Shown here: positions 5,214-14,110 of the stretch, in pieces
Numbering within the stretch: the stretch's first letter is position 1
How the letters are laid out: each line of letters opens with the position of its first letter
Source of the DNA: an uncultured Caldilineales bacterium
Lineage (GTDB): Bacteria; Chloroflexota; Anaerolineae; JAAEKA01
Assembly: GCA_937907455.1 (NCBI GenBank)
Contig: CALESQ010000099.1
Coordinates: 1 to 14,114, forward strand
Reading direction: 5' to 3'
Length of the DNA stretch: 14,114 bases
Notes under the pieces: model-generated
Told to the model about the DNA's origin: nothing
What the model saw: only the letters and a program-made list of their open reading frames with translations
The model's database searches: none
Translations under genes and position numbers: made by a program

Positions 5214-8200
5214 GTGACCCCACCCGCGCATCTGCACGTTCGTTCGCACTTCTCGCTGCTCTCGGCAATCCCCTCACCGGTTGAGCTGGCGCGCCGCGCC
5301 GCGGCTGACGGCATGACCCACCTGGCGCTCACCGACGACAGCGCGCTCTACGGTGCGGTGGCCTTTTGCCGTGCCTGTCAGGCTGAGGGCGTACAGCCCA
5401 TTGTCGGCATGAGCGCGCGCCTGCAAGCACTCGATCCCGCACACCTCGACGATGGCCGCGGCTCTGGCTGGATCACCCTGCTGGCCGCCGACCCGCAAGG
5501 CTATCGTTCGCTTTGTCGTCTTTCCTCACAGCTTCAGGGGCGCGCCGACCGTGCCGAGGCCATCACCGCCGGGCTGAGCTGGGACGCGCTCAAGGCTGAC
5601 CGCGCCGGCCTGATCTGTCTTGACGGCGGCAGGTTGGGTTGGGTAGAGCGCCGCCTGCGCGCAGGGGATCGCTCCGGTGCAGCGCGCTATGCCGGACGCC
5701 TGGCCGGTCTGTTTGATCAACGCGCCGCGTTGGCGCTGGAATTGCACCGCAGCGAGGATGAGGTTACGGCCCGAGAACTGACTGCGCTGGCCGCGCGGCT
5801 GGGCTTGCCCGTGGCCGCAGTGCAGCCGGTCTACCTGCTGGAGCCGCACGACCTGCCGCGCTTACGCCTGCTGGCCGCCATTCGTGACAACTGTCGCCTG
5901 TCTGAGCTGCCCGCGGCCGCGCTGCCTGATCATGGCGACCCCGCGGTGCTGCTGCATTGGCTGAGTGCTGCTGAGCTGGCCGCGCTCTTTGCCACCTTTC
6001 CCGCAGCCCTCGCCGGTATCGAACAGCTTGTTGCCGCGTGTCGTCCAGCTCTGCCTGATGGCCGCCCACTTTGGCCCAGCTTGAAGTTGCCGCGCGGCGA
6101 AACCCCCGAAACCGCGCTGGCTGCATTGGCCGACGAGGGTCTGGCCACGCACTATGGCCCTGCCATTCCTGCCACAGCCCGGCAGCGCCTGCATCGCGAG
6201 CTGGCTGCCATTGCTCAGCACGGCTTCAGCCCGCTATTCCTGGTGGTGGCCGACATCGTGCGCTATGCACGGCAACATGCCATTCCCGTGGGCACGCGCG
6301 GCAGCGTCGCTAATTCGCTGGCTGCCTATTGCATCGGCATCACCACCGTGGATCCCATCGCCCACGACCTGCTGTTCGAGCGTTTTCTCAACCCGGCGCG
6401 GCGCAATCCGCCTGATATTGATCTGGATTTTTGCAGCCGGCGCCGCGACGAGGTGTTGGCTTATGTGCGACGCCGCTACGGTGAGCAGCATGTAGCCCTG
6501 GTAGCCACCATCAACACCATGCGCCCCAAATCAGCCGTGCGCGCCGCGGCCAAGGCCCACGGCCTGAACGAGGCTGACACGCAGCGCTTGCTTAAATTGC
6601 TACCGTCAAGCTGGCATCCCGACCCGGCGCGGCGCTCCGAGCGCACCTTGGCCGATGTCATCATGGAGATGGCCGATGCGCGCCTGCGCCGCGTACTGGC
6701 CGAGGCCGCGCAGATCGTCGGCCAGCCCGATCACCTCAGCGTTCACCCGGGCGGCGTGGTCATCACCCCTGGCCCGCTCACCGATATAACGCCGGTGCAG
6801 TGGACGGTCAAAGGCTTTTTGATTACGCAGTACGAGCACGGCGATGTGGAGGCTCTCGGCCTGCCCAAGCTGGATTTGCTGGGCATCCGCGCGCTCACTG
6901 TGCTGGCTGATGCAGCCGCCCTGGTGCAGCGTCGCCATGACCCCGCCTTTTCGCTGGATGCCGTTCCCCTGGACGATGCCGCCACCGGCGATTTGCTGGC
7001 GCGTGCCGAGACCATCGGCGTGTTTCAGTGCGAGTCCACCGGTGCGCAGCGTACTTTGCGCCAGCTTCAGGCGCGCAGCGTGCAGGATTTGGCCGCGGCC
7101 AATGCCTTTTTCAAGCCCGGCCCCGCACTGGGTGGCATGGCGCGCGCCTTTGTGCGTCGCTATCGTGGGGATGAGGCCGTGCATTATCTGCATCCCAGCC
7201 TGGAGCCAATCCTCAGCCGCACTAAAGGCGTGCTGATTTTTCAAGAGCAGATTTTGCGTTTGGCCGTGGAGATTGCCGGTTTAAGCTGGCAGCAAGCCGA
7301 TTTTCTGCGCCGTGGCATGAGCCATTTTGGCCGCGCGGATATGGAGGCCATGGCTGCGGCCTTCATCTCCGGCTGCATGCGCCCTGCACCTGATGGCCCT
7401 GCCTTCAATGCGCTACAGGCTCGCACTTTGTGGGAGCAGGTCAAGCCGTTCGCTGGTTATGGTTTCAACCAGGGTCATGCTACGGCCTATGCCGGCGTCA
7501 GCTATCGCTCGGCTTATCTCAAGGCGCATTATCCTGCTGAATTTCTGGCCGCGCGGCTGGCTGATTGGGGCGGCTTTCATCACCCTGCCATCTACATCGC
7601 CGAGGCACGACGTTTGGGCCTGCGCGTGCAGCCACCGCACATCAACCACAGCCGCCGTGCCTTCACTCTGGGCCGCAGTCGGCGTGATGGCAGTGCCGTC
7701 GCTGTGTTGTGGATGGGCTTGGGCCAGGTGCGTGATCTGCGGCGCGCGGCGGTGGCAGCCATTGTTGCCGCGCGTCGCAGCGCCGGGCCTTTCAGCAGCC
7801 TGCGCGATCTGCTCACTCGCGTGGCTTTGCAGGACAAAGAGATTACGCACTTGGTGCAGTGCGGTGCGTTGGATGGGTTGGGTGAAAGCCGCGCCGCCCT
7901 GCTGGCCGAGCTGCACGAAATTCGCCGCGGCGGCAGCGCCGCGCAGTTGGCCTTTGATTTTGCCGTTTCAGGCCTCAGCCCATCGGCTGAAAGCCCGGTG
8001 CAGCGGTTGGAGTGGGAGCAGCGGCTGCTCGGCTGGCCGGTGAGCGTTACTCCGCTGGACGCCGCGTTGCCAGTCGCCGGGGGAGTGACTTTGGCTGCGG
8101 CCGCGGCACAGCCGGGGCACTTGATCGAGCTGATCGGTTATCGTCTGCCCGGCTGGACAGGCGGTGCGGGCTTTTATCTGAGTGACGGACGCTCTTTCGC

Positions 8201-8336
8201 TGTGGCGCTGGAAAACAAGGGTCTTAGCAAGCCCGCGCCCTGGCAGGCTGTGATCCTGCGCGGACGCTGGCAGATCAGCCGCTGGGGGGCGCAATGGTTG
8301 CAGGTGGAAGCGTGGGACATAGGGAACAAGATGTAA
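5214..8336 (+). CDS. dnaE: DNA polymerase III alpha subunit, short DnaE/DnaE2-like form
   Basis: Family C replicative or lesion-bypass DNA polymerase, 1040 residues, shorter than the roughly 1160 of E. coli DnaE and near the length of DnaE2/ImuC. Domains in order: PHP (about 1-210), palm/thumb with GTRGSVANS (360-368), the catalytic PDIDLDF (D401, D403) and the third aspartate D554 in KLDLLGIRAL, fingers with FKPGP (633-637) and FQEQI (676-680), YGFNQGHATAY (749-759), a helix-hairpin-helix-like region, and a C-terminal OB fold (about 965-1040). The PHP site looks dead: HLHVRSHFSLL has Arg where the second His of H-x-H is expected, and LTDDS replaces LTDHG. Metal-dependent proofreading by PHP is therefore unlikely. 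No imuA or imuB neighbour is present, so whether it is the main or an error-prone polymerase is open. The GTG start agrees with the conserved beginning; no longer extension fits the family. Confidence 0.92.
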   Translation: MTPPAHLHVRSHFSLLSAIPSPVELARRAAADGMTHLALTDDSALYGAVAFCRACQAEGVQPIVGMSARLQALDPAHLDDGRGSGWITLLAADPQGYRSLCRLSSQLQGRADRAEAITAGLSWDALKADRAGLICLDGGRLGWVERRLRAGDRSGAARYAGRLAGLFDQRAALALELHRSEDEVTARELTALAARLGLPVAAVQPVYLLEPHDLPRLRLLAAIRDNCRLSELPAAALPDHGDPAVLLHWLSAAELAALFATFPAALAGIEQLVAACRPALPDGRPLWPSLKLPRGETPETALAALADEGLATHYGPAIPATARQRLHRELAAIAQHGFSPLFLVVADIVRYARQHAIPVGTRGSVANSLAAYCIGITTVDPIAHDLLFERFLNPARRNPPDIDLDFCSRRRDEVLAYVRRRYGEQHVALVATINTMRPKSAVRAAAKAHGLNEADTQRLLKLLPSSWHPDPARRSERTLADVIMEMADARLRRVLAEAAQIVGQPDHLSVHPGGVVITPGPLTDITPVQWTVKGFLITQYEHGDVEALGLPKLDLLGIRALTVLADAAALVQRRHDPAFSLDAVPLDDAATGDLLARAETIGVFQCESTGAQRTLRQLQARSVQDLAAANAFFKPGPALGGMARAFVRRYRGDEAVHYLHPSLEPILSRTKGVLIFQEQILRLAVEIAGLSWQQADFLRRGMSHFGRADMEAMAAAFISGCMRPAPDGPAFNALQARTLWEQVKPFAGYGFNQGHATAYAGVSYRSAYLKAHYPAEFLAARLADWGGFHHPAIYIAEARRLGLRVQPPHINHSRRAFTLGRSRRDGSAVAVLWMGLGQVRDLRRAAVAAIVAARRSAGPFSSLRDLLTRVALQDKEITHLVQCGALDGLGESRAALLAELHEIRRGGSAAQLAFDFAVSGLSPSAESPVQRLEWEQRLLGWPVSVTPLDAALPVAGGVTLAAAAAQPGHLIELIGYRLPGWTGGAGFYLSDGRSFAVALENKGLSKPAPWQAVILRGRWQISRWGAQWLQVEAWDIGNKM

Positions 8337-8362
8337 GAAGCTGGTGGTTCCCTCACCAAAAT

Positions 8363-8398
8363 AAAAGAACGCCGCGCGTGTAGCGCGGCGTTCTTTTT
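8363..8398. terminator. Bidirectional intrinsic terminator between dnaE and eno
   Basis: A perfect 15-bp stem (8363-8377 with 8383-8397) has a GTGTA loop, a GC-rich core (GCCGCGC with GCGCGGC), a T-run on the right and a matching A-run on the left. It lies 27 bases after the dnaE stop codon and 19 bases after the eno stop codon on the opposite strand. It therefore serves as the shared end of the two convergent units. Confidence 0.92.
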
Positions 8399-8416
8399 CA
8401 GTGGTATAAGACCGTA

Positions 8417-9706
<1,290 letters not shown>

Positions 9707-9777
9707 GGGTGTTCTAAGCCTCCTTAAAAATAGTGGCTGAAATAAAATGTTCTTTCTCTGACGAACGCTGAGCAGGC

Positions 9778-10863
9778 TTAAGCGCCCAAGCCCAGCGCGG
9801 CATACAAACGGTTGTAGTCGAAGTTCTCTTCCATCAACTGGTGGAAGGAATCGATCTTGGCATGTTGCTGGAAGCGGCTGCGGCCAAAGTAGCTTTCGGC
9901 GATTTCGATGGCGGCCAGCGTGTCTTGCGGGGCCAGCATTACCACGACGCCCGCTTCTTCAGCGCGTGCCAGGATCGCACCCGACGGCGACAGGTTGCCC
10001 GTCAGGATCAAGCACTTGGTTGAGGTTTCCAGCGCGGCCGATTGAATGTCAGAACGGTCGCCACCGGTGATGACCGCCTTGTTGGCGCGGCGACGGAAAT
10101 AGCGCAACGCCTGATCCACGTTCATCGCGCCGACCATCAGGTTTTCAACCAGCTCATCGCGCAGTTCCGGGTGAACGAGGATTTCCGCGCCCAGGCCGTC
10201 AGCCAGTTCGCCCACCGTGGTCGCTTGCAGGATGCGTTGGCGCGGTAGCGCAGCAAAGACCGCAATGCCGTGGCTTTCCAGGTAGTCGCGCAGCACCGTG
10301 TTCACGAAGTCCAGATGAACCTTGGGCACGCTGTTGATCACCACGCCCAACAGCGAATCGCCCAGCCGCTTTTGCGCGGCCAGGAAATGGTCAATCGAGC
10401 GGGCGTCGTCGTAGCGGATCACTGCCAGGCCGCGGGCATCGCTGCCCCCTTCGCTGGCGATCTGGGCCAGGTCAGGCGGGGCCAGCTCCACGACATAACC
10501 CTCGCGCAGGTTGCTGCCCCCTTCCATGATCAGTACATCGTGGCCTTCATGCATGGCACGATAGGCTGTCACCAGTCGTTCGCGGAAGCCGCCGGGTGCT
10601 TCACCCATCAGCAGCGCCTGAATGCGCTGTGCAGTCAACTGTACCGGGGCCAGCGTTTCCAGTGGCTCCGGCAGGCCCAGCACATCCTTCATGAAAACCA
10701 CATCCTCATCATGGGGACGGCCTGCTTGCAGCACGGCATTCATGTTGACCGGCTTCATATACCCCACATCGTAGCCATCATCGCGCAGGTGCAGCCCCAG
10801 GCTGACACAGACAGCGGTTTTACCAGAGTAGTTCTCGGTGGACAGAACGTAAAGAGTTGCCAT
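9778..10863 (-). CDS. BioD-like/DRTGG protein related to the phosphotransacetylase N-terminus
   Basis: 361 residues. The N-terminal half is a BioD-like P-loop NTPase domain: STENYSGKTA (8-17) is the Walker A loop, YMKPV (35-39) the lysine strand, MEGGSN (113-118) the Walker B-like region, and GVVINSVP (173-180) a nucleotide-fold strand. The C-terminal half (about 215-325) is a DRTGG domain, with VGAMNVDQALRYF and ITGGDRSDIQ (265-274). This combination is the regulatory N-terminal part of long phosphotransacetylases; the catalytic acetyl/butyryl-transferase domain is absent. It is therefore not expected to make acetyl phosphate. It lies between the fused ADP-forming acyl-CoA synthetase and enolase, and may sense a nucleotide or metabolite to control acyl-CoA metabolism (inference). 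GGAG seven bases before the ATG (complement of 10871-10874) supports the start. Confidence 0.88.
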   Translation of the reverse strand: MATLYVLSTENYSGKTAVCVSLGLHLRDDGYDVGYMKPVNMNAVLQAGRPHDEDVVFMKDVLGLPEPLETLAPVQLTAQRIQALLMGEAPGGFRERLVTAYRAMHEGHDVLIMEGGSNLREGYVVELAPPDLAQIASEGGSDARGLAVIRYDDARSIDHFLAAQKRLGDSLLGVVINSVPKVHLDFVNTVLRDYLESHGIAVFAALPRQRILQATTVGELADGLGAEILVHPELRDELVENLMVGAMNVDQALRYFRRRANKAVITGGDRSDIQSAALETSTKCLILTGNLSPSGAILARAEEAGVVVMLAPQDTLAAIEIAESYFGRSRFQQHAKIDSFHQLMEENFDYNRLYAALGLGA

Positions 10864-10884
10864 TTCGTTGCTCCGGGGCGGGCA

Positions 10885-10926
10885 CAGTGAACAGTAAATA
10901 GTGAGCAGTGATCAGTGGCGAGTAAC
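10885..10926. repeat. Degenerate 7-base tandem repeat, six copies
   Basis: Six consecutive heptamers near CAGTGAN: CAGTGAA, CAGTAAA, TAGTGAG, CAGTGAT, CAGTGGC, GAGTAAC. They begin 22 bases upstream of the BioD/DRTGG start codon. The layout resembles the short tandemly repeated repetitive heptamers known from cyanobacteria. The copies have diverged, so the array looks older than the octamer array beside it. Confidence 0.65.
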
Positions 10927-10946
10927 CAATCTACCAGCTTACCAAT

Positions 10947-11040
10947 CTACTTATCTACTTATCTACTTATCTACTTGTCTACTTGTCTACTTGTCTACTT
11001 ATCTACTTGTCTACTTGTCTACTTATCTACTTATCTACTT
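10947..11040. repeat. 8-base tandem repeat CTACTTRT, 11 full copies plus 6 bases
   Basis: Eleven perfect-length octamers run from 10947 to 11034, followed by a partial CTACTT. Only the seventh base varies, A or G, in the order A A A G G G A G G A A. On the - strand the unit reads AYAAGTAG. The last partial copy contributes the TAG stop codon of the acyl-CoA synthetase (11035-11037). The array fills much of the gap between that gene and the BioD/DRTGG gene. Copy number is likely to vary by replication slippage. Confidence 0.95.
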
Positions 11041-13197
11041 CAAAATCAACCGCATGTCAATGCCCAGCGCACCTTTGCCCTGTTCAAAGACCATCAGCGG
11101 GTTAATATCAATTTCGACGATTTCGGGGAAATCGGTGACCAGTTGGCTAAGTCGCAGCATCACATCCACAATGGCATCGGTGTCGCTGGGCGCTTCGCCG
11201 CGCACACCGCGCAGCAGCGGATAGGCGCGGATTTCGTTCAACATCTCGCGCGCCTGGCGGCGGTCAATCGGCGCCACGCGGAAGGTAACGTCCTTGAGCG
11301 CCTCCACGTAGATGCCGCCCAGACCAAACACCAGCAGCGGGCCAAATTGCGGGTCGCGGTTCACGCCCAGCAGGATTTCCTTGCCACCCTTCACCTGCTG
11401 CTGCACCAGACAGCCCCAGATGTCCGCGTTTGGCTGATAGCGTTGAGCGCGGTAGACCATCAGGTCAAAGGCATCGCGCACCGCCTCGGCGCTTTGCAGG
11501 TTCAGCTTGACGCCGCCGATGTCGGTTTTGTGCAGGATGTCGGGTGAGGTGATCTTCATCACCACAGGGAAGCCCATTTCCTCGGCGGCGCGGCCTGCTT
11601 CTTCAGCGGTTCTGGCCAGCACCGACTGCGGGAAGGGGATGCCATAAGCAGCCTGCACCGCGCGTGCTTCCGCATCACCGATGGCCAGGCGGCCATCAGC
11701 CCGCACCTGGCGGAACACCTCGGCCACGGCTGCCTGATCCACGTCAAAGTGTTCGATCTCGGGCATGGGGCGTTCTTGCCACTGCTTTTGACGCACCATC
11801 GCGGCCAGGGCATTGACTGCCCGCTCCGGCACCGGGTAATTCGGCACGCCGTGCGCGCGCAGGATGCGCTCGCCGGGGCCAATCGCCTGCTTGCCCATGA
11901 ACGCGCCCAGAATCGGCTTGCCGGTGCGCTGCGAAGCGGCTACTGCGGCTTCCGCGGTTTTCTCGATCTGCGTCATGATCTGTGGCGTCAGCACCACGAT
12001 GATCGAACCCACGTTCGGATCGTCGGCTACGGCGTTGATCGCCAGCGCATAGCGGTCTGCCATCGCATCGCCCAACACGTCCACCGGATTGGCGGCGCTG
12101 GCTGCGGCGGGCAAGCCCGCTTTCAGCAGGTTTTGCGTCTCTGCGGTGAGTGCGGCCAGGCTCAGCCCGGCGCGCTCCAGCGCATCGGTCGCCATGATGC
12201 CGGGGCCGCCGGCGTTGGTGACCACCGCTACCGCATCGTTGACTGGCAGCGGTTGGTTGGAAAAGCCCACGGCCATATCGAACAGGTCTTGCACCGAACC
12301 GGCACGCAGCACGCCCGCTTGCAGGAATGCGGCCTCGTAGGCGCGCTCGGAACCGGCCAGCGTGCCGGTGTGGCTGGACACAGCCTTGCTGCCTGCCTGC
12401 GTGGTGCCTGATTTGATGGCGATTACCGGCGTGTGCTTGCTGACCTCGCGGGCGATCTCGATGAAGCGTCCGCCGTCGGTGATGCCTTCGAGGTAGCCGG
12501 CAATGACTTTGCTGTTGGGGTCTTTGCCCCAGACTTGCAGGAAGTCAATTTCGTTCAGGTCGGCCTTGTTGCCGAGGCTGACAAAGCGGCTGAAGCCGAT
12601 GTCGTCAGCCAGCGCCATGTCGAGGATGCTGGTGCAGAGCGCACCTGACTGCGACATAAACGCGATCTTGCCTTGCTGCGGCATACCCAGCGCAAAGCTG
12701 GCTTGCAGCGGCGCGTAGGTGTCAATGATGCCGAGACAGTTCGGGCCGATCAGGCGCATCCCGTACTTGCGGGCAATGGCGATCAGCTCGCGCTCCATGG
12801 CCATGCCCTGCGCGCCGGTTTCGCGGAAGCCCGCAGTGATGATAATGGCGCCTTTGACGCCCTTTTGTCCCGCTTCTTCCAGCACAGGAGCCACGGCTTT
12901 GGGCGGCACGACGACCACAATTAGATCAATCGGGCCGGGCACGGCTGTGAGGCTGGGGTAGGCGGCAAGGCCCAGAATTTCGTCTGCTTTGGGGTTGATG
13001 GGGTAGACGGAGCCGGTGAAGCCGTGCTCAATGACGTTGTGGAGTACGGCATAACCCAGCTTCGAGGGGTCAACACTGGCCCCGACAATTGCCACCGCTT
13101 GCGGTGCAAAAAATTGATCTAGGTTGAATGAACGATCAATGGCTGACATGCGCTCGTCCCAGTCCAAGATGGACGCAGCTTGAGGCTGGGCAAGCAT
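11035..13197 (-). CDS. ADP-forming acetate/acyl-CoA synthetase, fused alpha-beta
   Basis: Catalyses acyl-CoA + ADP + Pi to organic acid + CoA + ATP (acetate is the usual product), reversibly; cytoplasmic. The 720 residues hold both subunits of the archaeal-type enzyme in one chain. A CoA-binding domain (about 25-125, VAIVGAS at 35-41) and succinyl-CoA-ligase-like domains (GPNCLG 151-156, MSQSGAL 181-187) carry the phosphorylated histidine H276 in SSHTGTLAG. A linker leads into an ATP-grasp domain (about 500-720) with the second histidine H556 in DILHKTDIGG and the closing EIDINPLMV (695-703). All hallmark residues are present. An internal ATG at 13149 (residue 17, MSAIDRSFNLDQFF) gives a more family-like N-terminus and is a real alternative; neither start has a strong ribosome binding site. 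A good promoter lies upstream. The stop codon is inside the octamer repeat. Propionate, succinate or branched acids are possible substrates. Confidence 0.93.
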   Translation of the reverse strand: MLAQPQAASILDWDERMSAIDRSFNLDQFFAPQAVAIVGASVDPSKLGYAVLHNVIEHGFTGSVYPINPKADEILGLAAYPSLTAVPGPIDLIVVVVPPKAVAPVLEEAGQKGVKGAIIITAGFRETGAQGMAMERELIAIARKYGMRLIGPNCLGIIDTYAPLQASFALGMPQQGKIAFMSQSGALCTSILDMALADDIGFSRFVSLGNKADLNEIDFLQVWGKDPNSKVIAGYLEGITDGGRFIEIAREVSKHTPVIAIKSGTTQAGSKAVSSHTGTLAGSERAYEAAFLQAGVLRAGSVQDLFDMAVGFSNQPLPVNDAVAVVTNAGGPGIMATDALERAGLSLAALTAETQNLLKAGLPAAASAANPVDVLGDAMADRYALAINAVADDPNVGSIIVVLTPQIMTQIEKTAEAAVAASQRTGKPILGAFMGKQAIGPGERILRAHGVPNYPVPERAVNALAAMVRQKQWQERPMPEIEHFDVDQAAVAEVFRQVRADGRLAIGDAEARAVQAAYGIPFPQSVLARTAEEAGRAAEEMGFPVVMKITSPDILHKTDIGGVKLNLQSAEAVRDAFDLMVYRAQRYQPNADIWGCLVQQQVKGGKEILLGVNRDPQFGPLLVFGLGGIYVEALKDVTFRVAPIDRRQAREMLNEIRAYPLLRGVRGEAPSDTDAIVDVMLRLSQLVTDFPEIVEIDINPLMVFEQGKGALGIDMRLILK

Positions 13198-13239
13198 TGG
13201 CTCAGCCTGGAGAATAAAAGCAAAGAACTACAACAAGTA

Positions 13240-13268
13240 ATGATACTCTATTTGGTATAGATCGGCAA
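13240..13268 (-). promoter_or_regulatory. Sigma-70-like promoter of the acyl-CoA synthetase unit
   Basis: On the - strand TTGCCG (13263-13268) is followed by a 17-base spacer and TATCAT (13240-13245); the boxes match consensus at four and five of six positions. Transcription would start near 13233, about 36 bases before the ATG at 13197 or 84 before the ATG at 13149. It lies in a locally AT-rich gap between the GNAT gene and the synthetase and is well placed to drive the synthetase, BioD/DRTGG and enolase genes. Confidence 0.55.
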
Positions 13269-13322
13269 AAGTGAAGTCTCTGTGGAATTTTGCGCGAATG
13301 CCGCGGGCAAGCTCAAGCAGCC

Positions 13323-13901
13323 TTACTTGCCTTGTTGAGCATCAAATTCCTCACGCGTCAGGCCAAAGAGCAATTCATCGTGGAAGTTGCCGTTAAAGAA
13401 GACCTGGCGGCGACGACGGCCTTGCAGCACAAACCCCATTTTTTGGTGCAGGTGAATGGAGGCTTCGTTGGTGTGCAGGCAGGCAGAGTTGCACTTTTGA
13501 TAACGCCGTTCCCAAAAGCCATAGCGCAGCATGATGCGTCCGGCGTCTTCGGCGTAACCTTGACCGCGATAGGGACGCATGATGCCGCCGCCCAGTCCAA
13601 ACAGGCCGTTTTTTTCGCTGCGGCTGTGCATCGAAACACCGCCGACGTGCGTGCCATCCAGCGTTTCCACGGCCAGCACAAACACGCCGTTGACTTCCTT
13701 GCAGCCGGCGTATTTCTCCAGCGCTTCGCGGGCGAGTTCAAGTGAAGAAGGTAATTCGATGCCCAGTTGCAACAGTTGTCGCGCCGGGCTGTCCAGCGAG
13801 TTGGCGAAGTCGTCGTTGGCATCCTCGCTGCGCAAGGGGCGCAGCCGCACCTTGTCCCCCTGCCAAAAATAGCGTGAATAATCTACTGCGATGCCGGTCA
13901 T
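13323..13901 (-). CDS. GNAT N-acetyltransferase, RimJ/RimL type
   Basis: 192 residues, the usual length of a RimJ/RimL-like acetyltransferase that moves an acetyl group from acetyl-CoA to an amine on a protein N-terminus or small molecule. The fold can be followed from VRLRPLRSEDAND (18-30) through a core strand (VFVLAVETLDGTHVGGVSMH, 73-92) to the acetyl-CoA pyrophosphate loop RPYRGQGYAEDA (109-120), then NEASIHLHQKMGFVLQGRRR (145-164) and a final strand HDELLFGLTREEF. AGGA six bases before the ATG (complement of 13908-13911) supports the start. It ends before the synthetase promoter, so it is probably a separate unit. The DUF1905 fragment lies 47 bases upstream of its start. The substrate cannot be told from the sequence; acetylation of the neighbouring synthetase is only a possibility. 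Confidence 0.9.
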   Translation of the reverse strand: MTGIAVDYSRYFWQGDKVRLRPLRSEDANDDFANSLDSPARQLLQLGIELPSSLELAREALEKYAGCKEVNGVFVLAVETLDGTHVGGVSMHSRSEKNGLFGLGGGIMRPYRGQGYAEDAGRIMLRYGFWERRYQKCNSACLHTNEASIHLHQKMGFVLQGRRRRQVFFNGNFHDELLFGLTREEFDAQQGK

Positions 13902-13948
13902 GGGGTGTCCTGTGTAGATGGTTTGTGATAGAAAATGGGTTAAAGCCG

Positions 13949-14110
13949 CTAACCGATGGTAAGTTGAATCGTCGCCACATCACCAACTGTGAGGCTTTCA
14001 GCTTTTTGCACACTGGCGCGGATCGGCACGATATAACCGCCATCTTTGGGGAATAGCGAAGTTTCAGTAGTTCACGATTTTGGCAGTTGAGCAGGTAAGG
14101 GCAGGGCCAT
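13949..14110 (-). pseudogene. DUF1905-type protein fragment with an in-frame UGA
   Basis: The - strand reads 40 residues ending in TAG (13949-13951) that match the C-terminal half of DUF1905 domains: TETSLFPKDGGYIVPIRASV, then QKAESLTVGDVATIQLTIG. In the same frame and just upstream is a UGA (14072-14074), and before it an ATG (14108-14110) followed by ALPLPAQLPKS, which looks like the LP-rich segment often found earlier in such domains. Either the gene is inactivated by a nonsense mutation (CGA to TGA is the simplest change), or the ATG is incidental and the true 5' part is lost. The window edge, four bases beyond the ATG, hides what lies further upstream. DUF1905 has no established biochemical function that I can state with confidence. 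Confidence 0.5.

Noticed and set aside
4945..5277. 110-codon - frame upstream of and into dnaE
   Set aside because: It overlaps the conserved dnaE N-terminus antisense, and its residues have the Gly/Arg/Ala bias of non-coding GC-rich DNA.
10947..11040. CRISPR-like array
   Set aside because: The copies are contiguous octamers without spacers, so this is a simple tandem repeat.
10901..11547. Two + frames encoding Leu/Tyr/Ser/Thr-rich repeats that look like membrane helices
   Set aside because: They are translations of the octamer tandem repeat running on into the antisense of the synthetase; the hydrophobic repeats are an artefact of CTACTTRT.
13306..13331. GGCAAG/CTTGCC inverted repeat over the stop codon of the GNAT gene
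   Set aside because: The stem is only six bases with a 14-base loop and no T-run, too weak to call a terminator.
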